Assembly: GCF_042847215.1 (NCBI RefSeq)
Contig: NZ_AP031500.1
Location: forward strand, 372,001-436,000
Reading direction: 5' to 3'
Source of the DNA: Gilvimarinus japonicus
Lineage (GTDB): Bacteria > Pseudomonadota > Gammaproteobacteria > Pseudomonadales > Cellvibrionaceae
DNA length: 64,000 nt
The notes under the pieces were generated by a model. That model did no database searches. It worked only from the letters and a program-made list of their open reading frames with translations, and was not told the origin of the DNA. Positions 1 through 9,381 of the stretch are shown here, one piece after another. A program made the translations under genes and the position numbers. Each line of letters starts with the position of its first letter. Position 1 is the stretch's first letter.

Positions 1-240
1 CTCAATGCCCGAGTCGTCGGCAAGCGCCGGTAGGCCTGTGGCCTCGCAGGCGTTGCGCGCCTTTAGGATGGCGTTCTCGACAAAACTGAGTCCGGTTTCG
101 TCGGCGTCAACCACGTCATATTCTGATTGCGCTCGCACATCGAGGCCAACGCCGGCTAACAGTTGTTGAAATTCTTTCAGTTTGCCTGGGTTGGAGCTGG
201 CAAGTACGATTTTAGCGGACGATGGGTGATTGGCAGACAC
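1..240 (-). CDS. rdgB: RdgB/Ham1-type non-canonical purine NTP pyrophosphatase (N-terminal part, cut by window edge)
   Basis: Hydrolyses dITP, XTP and ITP to monophosphates and keeps deaminated purines out of DNA. Only the first 80 codons are in the window. The reverse strand reads IVLASSNPGKLKEF near the start, the substrate-binding SNxGK motif of the family, and later ENAILKAR and LADDSGIE, the metal-binding region. The likely start is GTG at 240, just after the stop of the DUF4426 gene, so the two are probably co-transcribed. The rdgB-DUF4426-metW-metX order is also found in Pseudomonas. The identification is firm; the start codon is an inference. Confidence 0.9.
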   Translation of the reverse strand, partial: MSANHPSSAKIVLASSNPGKLKEFQQLLAGVGLDVRAQSEYDVVDADETGLSFVENAILKARNACEATGLPALADDSGIE

Positions 241-242
241 AG

Positions 243-752
243 TTACTCGGCCTCTTCGACATAGAGTTTACGGCTGAATTTTACCGTCATCGGCGCGGCG
301 TCTTCGTGGTTAGTGCCGGTGGGAGTAACGGTGATCGAGAAGTTATACACTTCTTCATTGGTATGCTTAAGCGGGGCCAAATAATAAGTCGCATTGCCCT
401 CGTTAATCTCGGCAAAATCTAACACACGCTGTTGCTGCAATAGGTTGCTGGCGGTGCCGTTTATGGTGGCGCCAAGGCCAAGGCTTGTTTTACCAGCGTC
501 GGTTTGGGTGACGCTAACATTCACTAAGAGTTGATTGCGGGCGCGGGTAATGCCGTAAACCTCGGCGACCTCTGGCGTGATAAAAGCGCTGCTAAAGGTG
601 CTGAAGTGCACAGTGTAGTCGCCAAAGGTTTTTTCGCGAAAGCCCGGCTCCAGCACATTAGCATCGGGAACGTCGACGGCCACGCTGGTGATACTTGCCA
701 GCAGCAAGCCTGTGGTTAGTAGCGGACGCAAAAAGCACGTTAATAAAGACAT
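243..752 (-). CDS. DUF4426 family secreted protein
   Basis: Periplasmic or exported protein of unknown function, about 169 residues. It starts with a hydrophobic signal peptide (LLTTGLLLASITSVAVD) and continues as a beta-rich domain with no cysteines and no obvious catalytic motif. I chose the ATG at 752 over the GTG at 758 because a GGAG lies 8 bases before it. Members of this family sit between metW and rdgB in Pseudomonas, as here, but the reason for the linkage is not known. The family call comes from context and general resemblance. Confidence 0.75.
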   Translation of the reverse strand: MSLLTCFLRPLLTTGLLLASITSVAVDVPDANVLEPGFREKTFGDYTVHFSTFSSAFITPEVAEVYGITRARNQLLVNVSVTQTDAGKTSLGLGATINGTASNLLQQQRVLDFAEINEGNATYYLAPLKHTNEEVYNFSITVTPTGTNHEDAAPMTVKFSRKLYVEEAE

Positions 753-772
753 AAACACAGCTCCGGGGGCGA

Positions 773-1360
773 TTATTTACTTAAGTGGTAAATGGCCGTT
801 TCGCCAAATAAGTTGGGGTTTAGATCGCCCAGAGTTTGGCTGGTACGCTCGTTAACCACTTGGCGGTTGAGCACGTTAATGTGCTTTTCGTGGCACAGCA
901 CTTCAAAGTCTTTAAAAGTGCAAAAGTGAATATTGGGGGTGTTGTACCACTCGTAGGGCAGTAGGTCAGACACGGGCATGCGACCGCGAAACGCTAGATG
1001 TAGGCGCGCTTTGTAGTGGCCAAAGTTGGGGAAGGTGATAATGCACTCTTTACCCACGCGCAGCATTTCGTCGAGTACTTTATGGGGGAAGTACATGGTT
1101 TGCAGCGCCTGGGTCATCAGTACCGTATCAAAGCTTTTATCGGCAAAGTTGCCCAAGCCCCGGTCGAGGTTTTGATTGATCACATTGACGCCGCGGCCGA
1201 TACACGCCTCGATTTGCTCCGGGTCGATCTCAAGCCCGTAACCTTTAACGTGTTTTAAGTCGGTTAGGTACTTAAGCAAGGTGCCGTCGCCGCAGCCTAA
1301 ATCGAGTACCCGGCTGCCCTCGCCAATCCACTGCTGTAGGTGGTTAAAGTCGATGCGCAT
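773..1360 (-). CDS. metW: MetW, methyltransferase-fold partner of homoserine acyltransferase
   Basis: Methionine biosynthesis protein of 195 residues with a class I SAM-methyltransferase fold. Motif I is VLDLGCGDGTLLKYL near residues 18-32, and the N-terminal DFNHLQQWIGEGSRVLDLGCG is typical of MetW. In proteobacteria MetW is needed with MetX for homoserine acylation; the methyl acceptor, if any, is unknown. It begins two bases after the metX stop, so the pair is translationally linked as metX-metW on the minus strand. Confidence 0.93.
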   Translation of the reverse strand: MRIDFNHLQQWIGEGSRVLDLGCGDGTLLKYLTDLKHVKGYGLEIDPEQIEACIGRGVNVINQNLDRGLGNFADKSFDTVLMTQALQTMYFPHKVLDEMLRVGKECIITFPNFGHYKARLHLAFRGRMPVSDLLPYEWYNTPNIHFCTFKDFEVLCHEKHINVLNRQVVNERTSQTLGDLNPNLFGETAIYHLSK

Positions 1361-1362
1361 GA

Positions 1363-2508
1363 TTACTCCGTGGGTATCCGCGCCATAAATTGGCGAAAGG
1401 TTTGCTCGTAGTGCTGGTTGGGCAGCAAGAAGGCGTCGTGACCGTAGGGCGAGTCGATTTCGGTGTAACTCACGGACTTGTCGGCGGCAATAAGTGCGTC
1501 GACGATCTCCCGCGAGCGCTCCATCGGAAAGCGCCAGTCGGTGTTAAAAGAGGCTACATAAAAACTGCACTGAGCGCGTCTAAAGGCCACTGCCGGGTCG
1601 TCGTCGTACTCGCGGGCCAAATCAAAATAATCCAGTGCCCGGGTCATTAAAATATAGGTGTTGGCGTCGAACTTATCCGAGAAAGTATCGCCCTGATAGC
1701 GCAGATAACTCTCCACCTGAAACTCCACTAGGTCATCTAAACCCTGCTCAAAGCTGCCGCTTCTGAGCTCGCGGCCAAATTTTTCACCCATGACATGATC
1801 GGATAAATAAGTAATGTGGCCGATCATACGCGCCACCGCTAAACCGCTTTTGGGGTAGGTGTCGTGGGCCAGATAGTCGCCAGCGCAGTAATTGGGGTCG
1901 CTCATAATCGCCTGGCGCGCGGTCTCGTTAAAGGCAATGTTTTGCGCGCTCAACTTCATGGCCGAGGCAATCACGGCGCAGTGGCGAACGCGGTCGGGGT
2001 ACTCCAGCGCCCAGCGCATAGCTTGCATGCCACCTAGGCTGCCGCCGACCACGGCGGCCCACTGGGTAATACCGAGATAGTCGGCGAGGCGCGCCTGTGA
2101 GTGCACCCAATCGCGCACCCGCAAAGTGGGGAAGCGCGCCCCCCAGGGTTTGCCAGTTTCCGGTTCAATCGAGCGGGGTCCGGTGGAGCCACTGCAGCCG
2201 CCTAAATTATTCAGGCTTACCACGTAAAAACGGTTGGTATCGATGGCTTTGCCTGGGCCGATGTAGTGATTCCACCAGCCGGGTTTGCGGTCGGATTCAC
2301 TGTGGTAACCGGCCGCGTGGTGATCGCCCGATAGCGCGTGGCAGATAAGCACGGCGTTGCTGCCCTCGGCATTTAAGGTGCCGTAGGTTTCGTAGACCAG
2401 CTCGTAGTTATCCAGAGTGCGCCCACTGGCTAGCGTTAAAGGTTCTTGTAATAACGCGGTGCGGGGCGCAACCAGGCCCACCGAATCCGGTGGCAAAGGT
2501 GTTGTCAT
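1363..2508 (-). CDS. metX: Homoserine O-acyltransferase MetX
   Basis: Alpha/beta-hydrolase enzyme that acylates homoserine with acetyl- or succinyl-CoA in the first committed step of methionine synthesis. It has 381 residues, the usual length. Visible motifs are NNLGGCSGSTGP (the family's oxyanion region), VVGGSLGGMQAMRW with the nucleophile serine, and the C-terminal YGHDAFL with the catalytic histidine. Acetyl versus succinyl specificity cannot be settled here; many gammaproteobacterial MetX proteins are succinyltransferases. It precedes metW in the same operon. Confidence 0.93.
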   Translation of the reverse strand: MTTPLPPDSVGLVAPRTALLQEPLTLASGRTLDNYELVYETYGTLNAEGSNAVLICHALSGDHHAAGYHSESDRKPGWWNHYIGPGKAIDTNRFYVVSLNNLGGCSGSTGPRSIEPETGKPWGARFPTLRVRDWVHSQARLADYLGITQWAAVVGGSLGGMQAMRWALEYPDRVRHCAVIASAMKLSAQNIAFNETARQAIMSDPNYCAGDYLAHDTYPKSGLAVARMIGHITYLSDHVMGEKFGRELRSGSFEQGLDDLVEFQVESYLRYQGDTFSDKFDANTYILMTRALDYFDLAREYDDDPAVAFRRAQCSFYVASFNTDWRFPMERSREIVDALIAADKSVSYTEIDSPYGHDAFLLPNQHYEQTFRQFMARIPTE

Positions 2509-2585
2509 GACGCTTGTTGTCTCACAGAGCCGGCTTTTAGCGGCAAAAGCGCAAGTCTAAAGTCGTGCCGGCATGCCTGCAAGGG

Positions 2586-4574
2586 TCAGATGATCTGAGC
2601 CTCGCGGGCCGATTGCAAAGAGACAATATCTGCACTCTCGTGTTTTGCCGGGCTAGGGGTGGTGGTGATCTCGGTAAACAGCGGCGCCAAGTCGTCGCGC
2701 GCGCTGTTAAGTTGGGCCACGCTGGCTTCCAGGGTCTGTAGTTTTTCGTGACGGCTGTGGTTTTTATTGCGCAACTCGCCAAGGCGCAGCATGTGGTGCT
2801 CCAGTAGCTGCTTTTGATACTGGTTGTGATGCGTCAGTGGCGCTAGGGCCTCGGCCAGCCAGTGATCAATACTTTGGTTAAGTTCGTCAAAAAGGCTTTT
2901 CACCTCTTTTACTAGGGTGCCGACAAAGCGTTTAATCAGCACGGTTTTACTGGTTAGCACGCTGTTGAGCGAGCGCCGAAAGCGGTCGGCGTTTTGCTGC
3001 AGGTTGCGCAGCTGGCGGCGCTGACGGGTGATGTTGAGCTGGTGCTGGCCGGCGATGGAGCTGGCATCTAAGCTGTACTCGGGGCGCTCGTAAATCGAGC
3101 CCATGACTTGATTGGCGCGCTCAATCTCGCGCAGCAGATGGTTAATGCTGGTGTCGACGTCGTCAAAAAAAACACCAATGGCGCGCGATAATCCTACGGT
3201 GGTCCAGCTTTGCTCCATGGCTTCATGGGTCTCTTCGGTAAGTCGTTGCAAGCTGGCCGGCGCGATAGGAGCGATCAGCGCGGTACGCTGGTTGTCGAGC
3301 ATGCGCTGGCTGGTGCGCAGCGACAGCGACTGCTTATGGTAGCGATGGTGCGAGGCGCGAATTTTTTCGCGCTGTTTATTCAGTGCTTGTTCCAACTCCT
3401 GGTCATCGGCGGCGTGCAGGGTGTGCAGCTCTTGTTCGGCTTCGTCGATACGGCGGCTCAGGCTGTTATAAGTGCTGACCACCATATCTAAACTATTGCT
3501 GACCACCCGGTGGCCGATGATTTGCTGTTGCGAGCGGATAATACACTCGGCCAAACGTTGCTCTAACTGCGGGAAGTTACTGCGCAGTAGAGCGCTGCTG
3601 CGCTTGCAGGTTTTGGCGACTAGCGCCTGCTTGGCCGATAGCGGCAGTACGTGTTCGGGGGCTAGCTGCAGCTGGCGCGCGGTTTGGTTGCGCACGGCCT
3701 CAATGTTAGCCGCTACCTGGCCCGGCGGGGTAAGCTCATCCCACAGAGTGTCGATTTTATTAAGGAGCGCGAGCACCGCGGTGCAGTTTTCATCGCGCAA
3801 ACCGGCAATGTGGTCGCGCCAAATGGTCATATCACTGGCGCTTACGCCGCTGTCGGCGGCCAGTAAAAATAAAATGGCCTGAGCTTCGGGTAGGGTTTTT
3901 AGGGTTAGCTCGGGCTCGTTGCCTAGGGCGTTTAACCCAGGGGTGTCGACGATGCGTAGGCCTTCTTGCAACAGCGGGTGTTTTAGGTTGATTAATGCGT
4001 GGCGCCAGGTTGGAACCTGCACTAATCCGGTGTCTTCATCGGGCTCGAGGTCGGCGGCATTAAAGCCGAGTTTCACCGCTTCGGCGCGGCTGACGAGCTT
4101 GTTGGCTGAAACCTGGGAAATAGCCTCGGCGACAGACTCGCTATCGTTGCTGTCGAACTGAATAGTAAACCAGTTTTGCGGAATCCGTTTAAAGCTTTGC
4201 AAGCTGGCCGCGCTGCGGCGGGTTTCGATGGGCAGCAGGCGGACGCAGTTGGCCGGTTGCGCATTGTCATAGAAAATCTCGGTGGGGCACATAGTGGTGC
4301 GCCCCGCTTGCGAGGGCAGCAACCGTGGTTGGCCATCGGTGTAGAGCAAGGCGTTGATCAGCTCGGTCTTGCCTCGGGAGAATTCGCCAACACAGGCAAG
4401 CGTAAAATGCTCGCCCTTGAGTAAGGTGCGAGCGCGCTCCAGTGAGCGTAGGGCGTCGCGGGTGACCAGCTGATGCTTGTCACTCCACTGCGTAAATGCC
4501 CCAAGGCGGCGGTCTAATTGCTGCTTCCATGCGTTGTATTGCGCCATTTGGCGGTGGAGTGCTTTTATGTCCAT
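2586..4574 (-). CDS. Dynamin-like large GTPase
   Basis: A 662-residue GTPase of the bacterial dynamin-like type, presumably acting at the inner membrane. G1 is VGEFSRGKTELINAL (residues 62-76), G2 is TTMCPTE, G3 is VDTPGLNALG (about 208-217) and G4 is LNKID (about 271-275). The C-terminal two thirds are helical and charged, as in dynamin stalks, with no clear hydrophobic paddle visible by eye. The gene stands alone between metX and yggT; a TAAAAAGG stretch upstream and divergent spacing suggest its own promoter. Bacterial dynamins remodel or protect membranes, but the role of this one is unknown. Confidence 0.8.
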   Translation of the reverse strand: MDIKALHRQMAQYNAWKQQLDRRLGAFTQWSDKHQLVTRDALRSLERARTLLKGEHFTLACVGEFSRGKTELINALLYTDGQPRLLPSQAGRTTMCPTEIFYDNAQPANCVRLLPIETRRSAASLQSFKRIPQNWFTIQFDSNDSESVAEAISQVSANKLVSRAEAVKLGFNAADLEPDEDTGLVQVPTWRHALINLKHPLLQEGLRIVDTPGLNALGNEPELTLKTLPEAQAILFLLAADSGVSASDMTIWRDHIAGLRDENCTAVLALLNKIDTLWDELTPPGQVAANIEAVRNQTARQLQLAPEHVLPLSAKQALVAKTCKRSSALLRSNFPQLEQRLAECIIRSQQQIIGHRVVSNSLDMVVSTYNSLSRRIDEAEQELHTLHAADDQELEQALNKQREKIRASHHRYHKQSLSLRTSQRMLDNQRTALIAPIAPASLQRLTEETHEAMEQSWTTVGLSRAIGVFFDDVDTSINHLLREIERANQVMGSIYERPEYSLDASSIAGQHQLNITRQRRQLRNLQQNADRFRRSLNSVLTSKTVLIKRFVGTLVKEVKSLFDELNQSIDHWLAEALAPLTHHNQYQKQLLEHHMLRLGELRNKNHSRHEKLQTLEASVAQLNSARDDLAPLFTEITTTPSPAKHESADIVSLQSAREAQII

Positions 4575-4662
4575 AGTGAGCCTACCGTGTCCCGTCCGTT
4601 TTGCCTGTTAGTATTCGTTATGCGTAAAGTTTAGTTATAAAAAGGCAAGCTTATTAAAGCGC

Positions 4663-4715
4663 AAAACCCCCGTTATCGCCAGCGGTTGCTGATCTTCGGC
4701 GATAATCGGGGGCTT
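4663..4715 (-). terminator. Rho-independent terminator of the yggS-proC-yggT operon
   Basis: Inverted repeat: on the minus strand CCCCCGATTATCGCC pairs with GGCGATAACGGGGG (one bulged base), 17-base loop, followed by TTTT. It lies just past the yggT stop. Confidence 0.8.
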
Positions 4716-4731
4716 TGAGGGTATTGACGGT

Positions 4732-5322
4732 TTAAAAACCGATCATCAAACCTCGCGGAGCACCCAGCAGCTCGGCGATCGCGGGAATCACAAACTGATT
4801 GATCAGGTTGAGGGCCAACATTAAAAATATGGGCGAAATATCGATGGGCCCAAGCGGCGGGATAATTTTGCGAAACGGTGCCATTACCGGCTCAATTAGT
4901 TGGCGTAACAGCACAAGAGCTGGGTTATGGCTGAATGGCGCAACCCAGCTGGCGATAATGTAGGCGATCATCCCCCAAAAATAAATGCTGGCGAGCATGG
5001 CTAGAATGCCCACCACAGACCAGGCTAAAAGCATGAGCGGATTAACGAAACCGTAGCCGGCAATCAGTAACATCAGTTGCACCACTAACCACTGCACGGC
5101 CAGTGCCAATACCAGACACGCGAGGTCGATACCAAATAGCCCGGGAATTACACGGCGCAGCGGCAGTAGTAGCGGGTTGGTCGCTTTGCTAATGCCCTGT
5201 GATATTTGGTTGTAAAAGTCGGCACGCGACAGTTGCAGTAAAAACCGCAACAGAACAATCAGCAGGTACAACGAGCCGAGCGTTTTAATTAGGTAGATGG
5301 CCATTTGTGCCATAGTTTGCAT
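4732..5322 (-). CDS. yggT: YggT family integral membrane protein
   Basis: Inner-membrane protein of 196 residues with two copies of the YGGT module. Each has a membrane segment followed by a motif of the type NPLLLPLRRVIPGLFGIDLA (about residues 47-66) and PVMAPFRKIIPPLGPIDISP (about 145-164). The ATG at 5322 follows GAGGACATCCC, a good ribosome site, so the extra 23 codons upstream are not used. It is linked to osmotic tolerance and membrane homeostasis in some bacteria; the mechanism is unknown. It is the last gene of the yggS-proC-yggT run. Confidence 0.92.
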   Translation of the reverse strand: MQTMAQMAIYLIKTLGSLYLLIVLLRFLLQLSRADFYNQISQGISKATNPLLLPLRRVIPGLFGIDLACLVLALAVQWLVVQLMLLIAGYGFVNPLMLLAWSVVGILAMLASIYFWGMIAYIIASWVAPFSHNPALVLLRQLIEPVMAPFRKIIPPLGPIDISPIFLMLALNLINQFVIPAIAELLGAPRGLMIGF

Positions 5323-5418
5323 GGGATGTCCTCGTAACGTGCTCAATAAGGGTAGATGCCGATGGTCATTATGCCTGATCGACTCCGGCAAATGTTGTCA
5401 GATGGGCCGCGGGCACTG

Positions 5419-6240
5419 TTAGCGGCCCGCCAGTTCGCGGGCTAGGGTTTCAGAGCGCGCCGCGCAATCGGCCATAGCGTTGCTCACTTGCTCGCGCAGG
5501 CCACCTTGCTCAAAGCTTTGGATGGCCCGCTCGGTTGTTCCGCCCGGTGACATAACGCGTCGTTTTAACTCATCCACAGGCACCTCGACTTTGCCCGCTA
5601 AGGTGGCCGCGCCGAGTGCCGTTTGTAGGGTGAGGGTGCGGGCAGACTCCGGCGTTAGCCCGAGCTTAACGCCGGCTTCGATCATCGCCTCCATAAACAA
5701 AAAGTAGTAGGCCGGGCCCGAGCCCGAGACGGCCGTCACGGCGTGCATAAGCGCTTCATCTTCTACCCAAATAAAAAGCCCGGTGGCGCCCGCCAGCTGC
5801 TCGGCAAACGCTCGCTCGGCGGGGCTGACGTTAGCGTTGGCGTATAAGCCGCTGGCACCGGCACCCACTTGAGAGGGCGTGTTGGGCATGCTGCGGACAA
5901 TGGCTTTGTCGCCGCCGAGCCACTGATTGATGCTGTCGGCACTGATACCGGCGGCGACCGATACGATCAGTTGCTGCTCTAGGGTGGGTTTGATGTCGTT
6001 GCAAAGATCTTGCAACATTTGTGGTTTAACGGCCAAGACGACGACGTCGGCCCAGCGGATGGCCTCGTCGTTATCGTCGCTTACGGCAATACCGAGGCGT
6101 TCGCTGGCGCTTGCCGCCGATTCTTTAGACCGTGTCGTGGCGCGCACGGCCTGTGCCGGATAGCCCTGCTCTAACAGGCCACTAATAATAGCGCCGGCCA
6201 TGTTGCCGGCGCCGATAAAGACGATGTTTTTACGGATCAT
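5419..6240 (-). CDS. proC: Pyrroline-5-carboxylate reductase
   Basis: NAD(P)H-dependent reduction of pyrroline-5-carboxylate to proline, the last step of proline synthesis. The protein has 273 residues starting IRKNIVFIGAGNMAGAII, a Rossmann GxGxMA nucleotide site. VAAGISADSINQWLG and the signature MSPGGTTERAIQSFEQGGL near the C-terminus are diagnostic. The start at 6240 is preceded by AAGGAGATC; a longer reading frame reaches into yggS and is rejected. There are only 16 bases between yggS and proC. Confidence 0.96.
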   Translation of the reverse strand: MIRKNIVFIGAGNMAGAIISGLLEQGYPAQAVRATTRSKESAASASERLGIAVSDDNDEAIRWADVVVLAVKPQMLQDLCNDIKPTLEQQLIVSVAAGISADSINQWLGGDKAIVRSMPNTPSQVGAGASGLYANANVSPAERAFAEQLAGATGLFIWVEDEALMHAVTAVSGSGPAYYFLFMEAMIEAGVKLGLTPESARTLTLQTALGAATLAGKVEVPVDELKRRVMSPGGTTERAIQSFEQGGLREQVSNAMADCAARSETLARELAGR

Positions 6241-6256
6241 GAGATCTCCTTGGGGG

Positions 6257-6940
6257 CTAGGCGCGCGGGCCAAAAATATCGGTGCCGATACGGACAATGG
6301 TTGCGCCCTCGGCGATGGCATCTTCTAAGTCGCCTGACATACCTATCGACAGTGTGTCCAATGGGCAGGTAGGTTCGGCTTGTTGTAGTTGTGCCAGTGC
6401 GGCCGCGAGGCGGGCAAAGCTGGCGCGCGGGGGTTTATCGGGTGCGGGAATCGCCATCAGGCCGCGCAAGGCGATGTTGGGCAGTTGCGCCACCTGATGG
6501 GCCAGGGCGTTCAGCTCGGTTAAGTGAGCGCCGGATTTACTCGGCTCTTCGTCAATGTTCACCTGCAGACAAATATGCAGTGGCCCAAGTTGAGGGGGGC
6601 GCTGGTCATTTAAACGCTGGGCAACCTTTAACCTGTCGACACTGTGTACCCAACTAAAGCGCTCGGCAATGGCGCGGGTTTTGTTCGATTGTATCGGGCC
6701 GATAAAGTGCCATTCTAGCTCGTCGAGGTCGCTTAGCTGGTCTTGTTTGTCGAGCGCCTCTTGCAGGTAGTTCTCGCCAAAGCGTCGCGCCCCGGCTTGA
6801 TACGCCCTGCGCAGTTGATCGGCCGGCTGGGTTTTGCTGACCGCTAGCAGGGCAACGTCAGAGGCGGAGCGGCCGCTGATTTCGGCGGCGCGCGCAATGC
6901 GGGCGGTGACATTGGCGAGCTTCTCGTCTATCTTGTGCAT
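6257..6940 (-). CDS. yggS: YggS/PLPBP pyridoxal phosphate homeostasis protein
   Basis: PLP-binding protein with a TIM barrel like alanine racemase but without the second domain; it buffers cellular PLP. It has 227 residues. LLAVSKTQPADQLRRAY holds the PLP lysine (about residue 35). FGENYLQEALDKQ, WHFIGPIQSNKTR and the C-terminal SIGMSGDLEDAIAEGATIVRIGTDIFG are strongly conserved in the family. It is the first gene of the yggS-proC-yggT operon, divergent from pilT with about 110 bases between. Confidence 0.95.
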   Translation of the reverse strand: MHKIDEKLANVTARIARAAEISGRSASDVALLAVSKTQPADQLRRAYQAGARRFGENYLQEALDKQDQLSDLDELEWHFIGPIQSNKTRAIAERFSWVHSVDRLKVAQRLNDQRPPQLGPLHICLQVNIDEEPSKSGAHLTELNALAHQVAQLPNIALRGLMAIPAPDKPPRASFARLAAALAQLQQAEPTCPLDTLSIGMSGDLEDAIAEGATIVRIGTDIFGPRA

Positions 6941-7049
6941 CTGGGCCTCGGGTCTGTGCCATCATGCCAATTGCGAATTTAGCCTTTGACGGCGCCCTCG
7001 CAGCACAATAGCATGACTAAAAACTGACAAAAATTAAGGGTTTTGCTGT

Positions 7050-8084
7050 ATGGATATCACGGAGCTTCTCGCCTTTAGCGCCAAGCAGGGCGCTTCGGAT
7101 TTGCACCTCTCGGCGGGCCTGCCGCCAATGATTCGCGTCGACGGCGACGTGCGTCGAATCAACCTGCCGCCGATGGAGCACAAGCAGGTGCACAGTTTGA
7201 TCTACGAGATCATGAATGACAAGCAACGCAAGGATTTTGAAGAGTTTTTAGAAACTGACTTCTCGTTTGAGGTACCTGGCGTTGCGCGCTTTCGGGTTAA
7301 TGCGTTTAACCAAAACCGCGGCTCGGGTGCGGTATTTCGGACCATTCCCTCAAAAGTTTTAACCATGGAAGAGCTGGGTATGGGGCAGGTATTTCGCGAT
7401 ATTTGCGCGGTGCCCCGTGGCTTGGTGTTGGTTACCGGACCTACGGGTTCGGGTAAATCCACCACCCTGGCAGCGATGATGGATTATATTAACGACAATA
7501 AATACGAACACATTCTGACCATTGAAGACCCTATCGAGTTTGTGCACGAGAGTAAAAAGTGTCTGGTTAACCAGCGCGAAGTGCACCGTGATACCCACGG
7601 CTTTTCTGAGGCATTGCGCTCGGCCCTGCGGGAAGACCCGGACATTATTCTGGTGGGTGAGCTGCGGGATTTGGAAACCATTCGTTTGGCGCTGACGGCG
7701 GCTGAGACCGGTCACTTAGTGTTTGGTACTTTGCACACCACCAGTGCGGCAAAAACCATTGACCGGGTGGTGGACGTGTTTCCCGCAAACGAGAAGTCCA
7801 TGGTGCGCTCGATGTTGTCGGAGTCGCTGCAAGCGGTGGTGTCGCAAACACTACTCAAGAAAAACGGCGGCGGCCGGGTGGCGGCGCACGAAATTATGCG
7901 CGGCACCTCGGCGATCCGTAACTTGATTCGCGAAGATAAAGTCGCCCAGATGTACTCGGCGATTCAGACCGGCGCTTCAGTGGGCATGCAGACGATGGAT
8001 CAGTGCCTAGAAGATATGGTGGCCCGTCGGGTGATTAACCGTGACGTCGCCCGTGAAAAGGCCAAAATGCCAGAGAACTTTTAA
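7050..8084 (+). CDS. pilT: Type IV pilus retraction ATPase PilT
   Basis: Hexameric cytoplasmic ATPase that depolymerises type IV pili and drives twitching motility. It has 344 residues, the usual length. Walker A is GPTGSGKSTTLAAM (about 130-143), the Asp box ILTIEDPIEFVH, Walker B DIILVGELRDLETIRLAL with the catalytic glutamate, and the His box GHLVFGTLHTTSA. The C-terminal AIRNLIRE is the retraction motif of PilT. pilU follows 82 bases later and is probably in the same transcript. Confidence 0.97.
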   Translation: MDITELLAFSAKQGASDLHLSAGLPPMIRVDGDVRRINLPPMEHKQVHSLIYEIMNDKQRKDFEEFLETDFSFEVPGVARFRVNAFNQNRGSGAVFRTIPSKVLTMEELGMGQVFRDICAVPRGLVLVTGPTGSGKSTTLAAMMDYINDNKYEHILTIEDPIEFVHESKKCLVNQREVHRDTHGFSEALRSALREDPDIILVGELRDLETIRLALTAAETGHLVFGTLHTTSAAKTIDRVVDVFPANEKSMVRSMLSESLQAVVSQTLLKKNGGGRVAAHEIMRGTSAIRNLIREDKVAQMYSAIQTGASVGMQTMDQCLEDMVARRVINRDVAREKAKMPENF

Positions 8085-8166
8085 GCGCTCACTGGCAGGT
8101 TGTATAAGGCAAGCGCCGCTTGCATGGCTATAGTGTAAGAATTTTAAAAATACGTAGGCACAGACT

Positions 8167-9312
8167 ATGGATTTCGATCGATTACTGCAGCTGATGGTAG
8201 ATAAAGGTGCATCGGATTTATTTATTACCGCCGGTGTTCCCCCTTCCATTAAATTGCATGGCAAGGTGGTGCCGGCCACCGCGACGGCGTTAACGCCGGA
8301 AAAAGTGCGCGAGCTGGTGTTGTCGGTGATGAACGAAAAACAACGCCGCGAGTTTTTGGATAATAAAGAGCTCAACTTTGCCATTAGTGCACGGGGTATT
8401 GGCCGGTTTCGGGCCAGTGCATTTTATCAGCGCAACTTGGCGGGCATGGTGCTGCGGCGTATCGAAACCACCATTCCCCGTATTGACGATTTGAACTTGC
8501 CAGATGTGATTAAAGATTTGGCGATGACCAAACGTGGTTTGGTCATGTTTGTGGGGGCAACGGGTACCGGTAAATCTACCTCGCTCGCCTCGATGATTGG
8601 CCACCGCAACCGCAATTCGAAAGGGCATATTATTTCCATCGAAGACCCAATTGAATTTATCCACCAGCACGAGGGCTGCATTATTACCCAGCGCGAGGTG
8701 GGTATTGATACCGACTCGTTTGAGATTGCGCTAAAAAATACGTTGCGTCAGGCGCCCGATGTTATTTTGATTGGTGAGGTTCGTTCGCGCGAAACGATGG
8801 AGCACGCCATCGCTTTTGCCGAGACTGGCCACTTGTGTCTGTGTACGCTGCACGCTAACAACTCTAACCAAGCGCTGGATCGGATTATTCACTTCTTTCC
8901 CGCCGATCGTCACCGCCAGTTGTGGATGGACTTGTCGCTTAACTTAAGAGGCATTGTGGCACAGCAGTTGATACCCACCCCCGACGGTCAAGGTCGGCGC
9001 GCCTGTTTGGAGGTGTTGCTGAATACGCCTCTGGCGTCTGACATGATTCGTAAAGGCGAGGTGAGCGACCTTAAAGAGCTGATGAAAAAATCCACTGAGC
9101 TGGGGATGCAGACGTTCGATCAGGCGCTGTACGCGCTCTATGATAATGGTGAAATTACCTACGAAGACGCTTTGTCTCACGCCGACTCGCCTAACGATTT
9201 GCGCTTGATGATTAAGCTTGGCTCCGAGACCGATGCGGCTTATCTATCGAACGCGGCCGATGGCTTGTCGATCGAGGAAGAGGACACGGGTCGCGGCGGA
9301 CGGATGTTTTAA
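8167..9312 (+). CDS. pilU: PilT-dependent retraction ATPase PilU
   Basis: Paralogue of PilT that adds force to retraction and needs PilT to function. It has 381 residues. Walker A is GATGTGKSTSLASM (about 133-146), the Asp box IISIEDPIEFIH, Walker B DVILIGEVRSRETMEHAI and the His box GHLCLCTLHANNS. The longer C-terminal tail, rich in acidic residues (EEEDTGRGGRMF), is typical of PilU rather than PilT. The stop is followed within 10 bases by a heptamer tandem repeat. Confidence 0.95.
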   Translation: MDFDRLLQLMVDKGASDLFITAGVPPSIKLHGKVVPATATALTPEKVRELVLSVMNEKQRREFLDNKELNFAISARGIGRFRASAFYQRNLAGMVLRRIETTIPRIDDLNLPDVIKDLAMTKRGLVMFVGATGTGKSTSLASMIGHRNRNSKGHIISIEDPIEFIHQHEGCIITQREVGIDTDSFEIALKNTLRQAPDVILIGEVRSRETMEHAIAFAETGHLCLCTLHANNSNQALDRIIHFFPADRHRQLWMDLSLNLRGIVAQQLIPTPDGQGRRACLEVLLNTPLASDMIRKGEVSDLKELMKKSTELGMQTFDQALYALYDNGEITYEDALSHADSPNDLRLMIKLGSETDAAYLSNAADGLSIEEEDTGRGGRMF

Positions 9313-9319
9313 GCTTTAA

Positions 9320-9373
<54 letters not shown>

Positions 9374-9381
9374 CGAAACCG

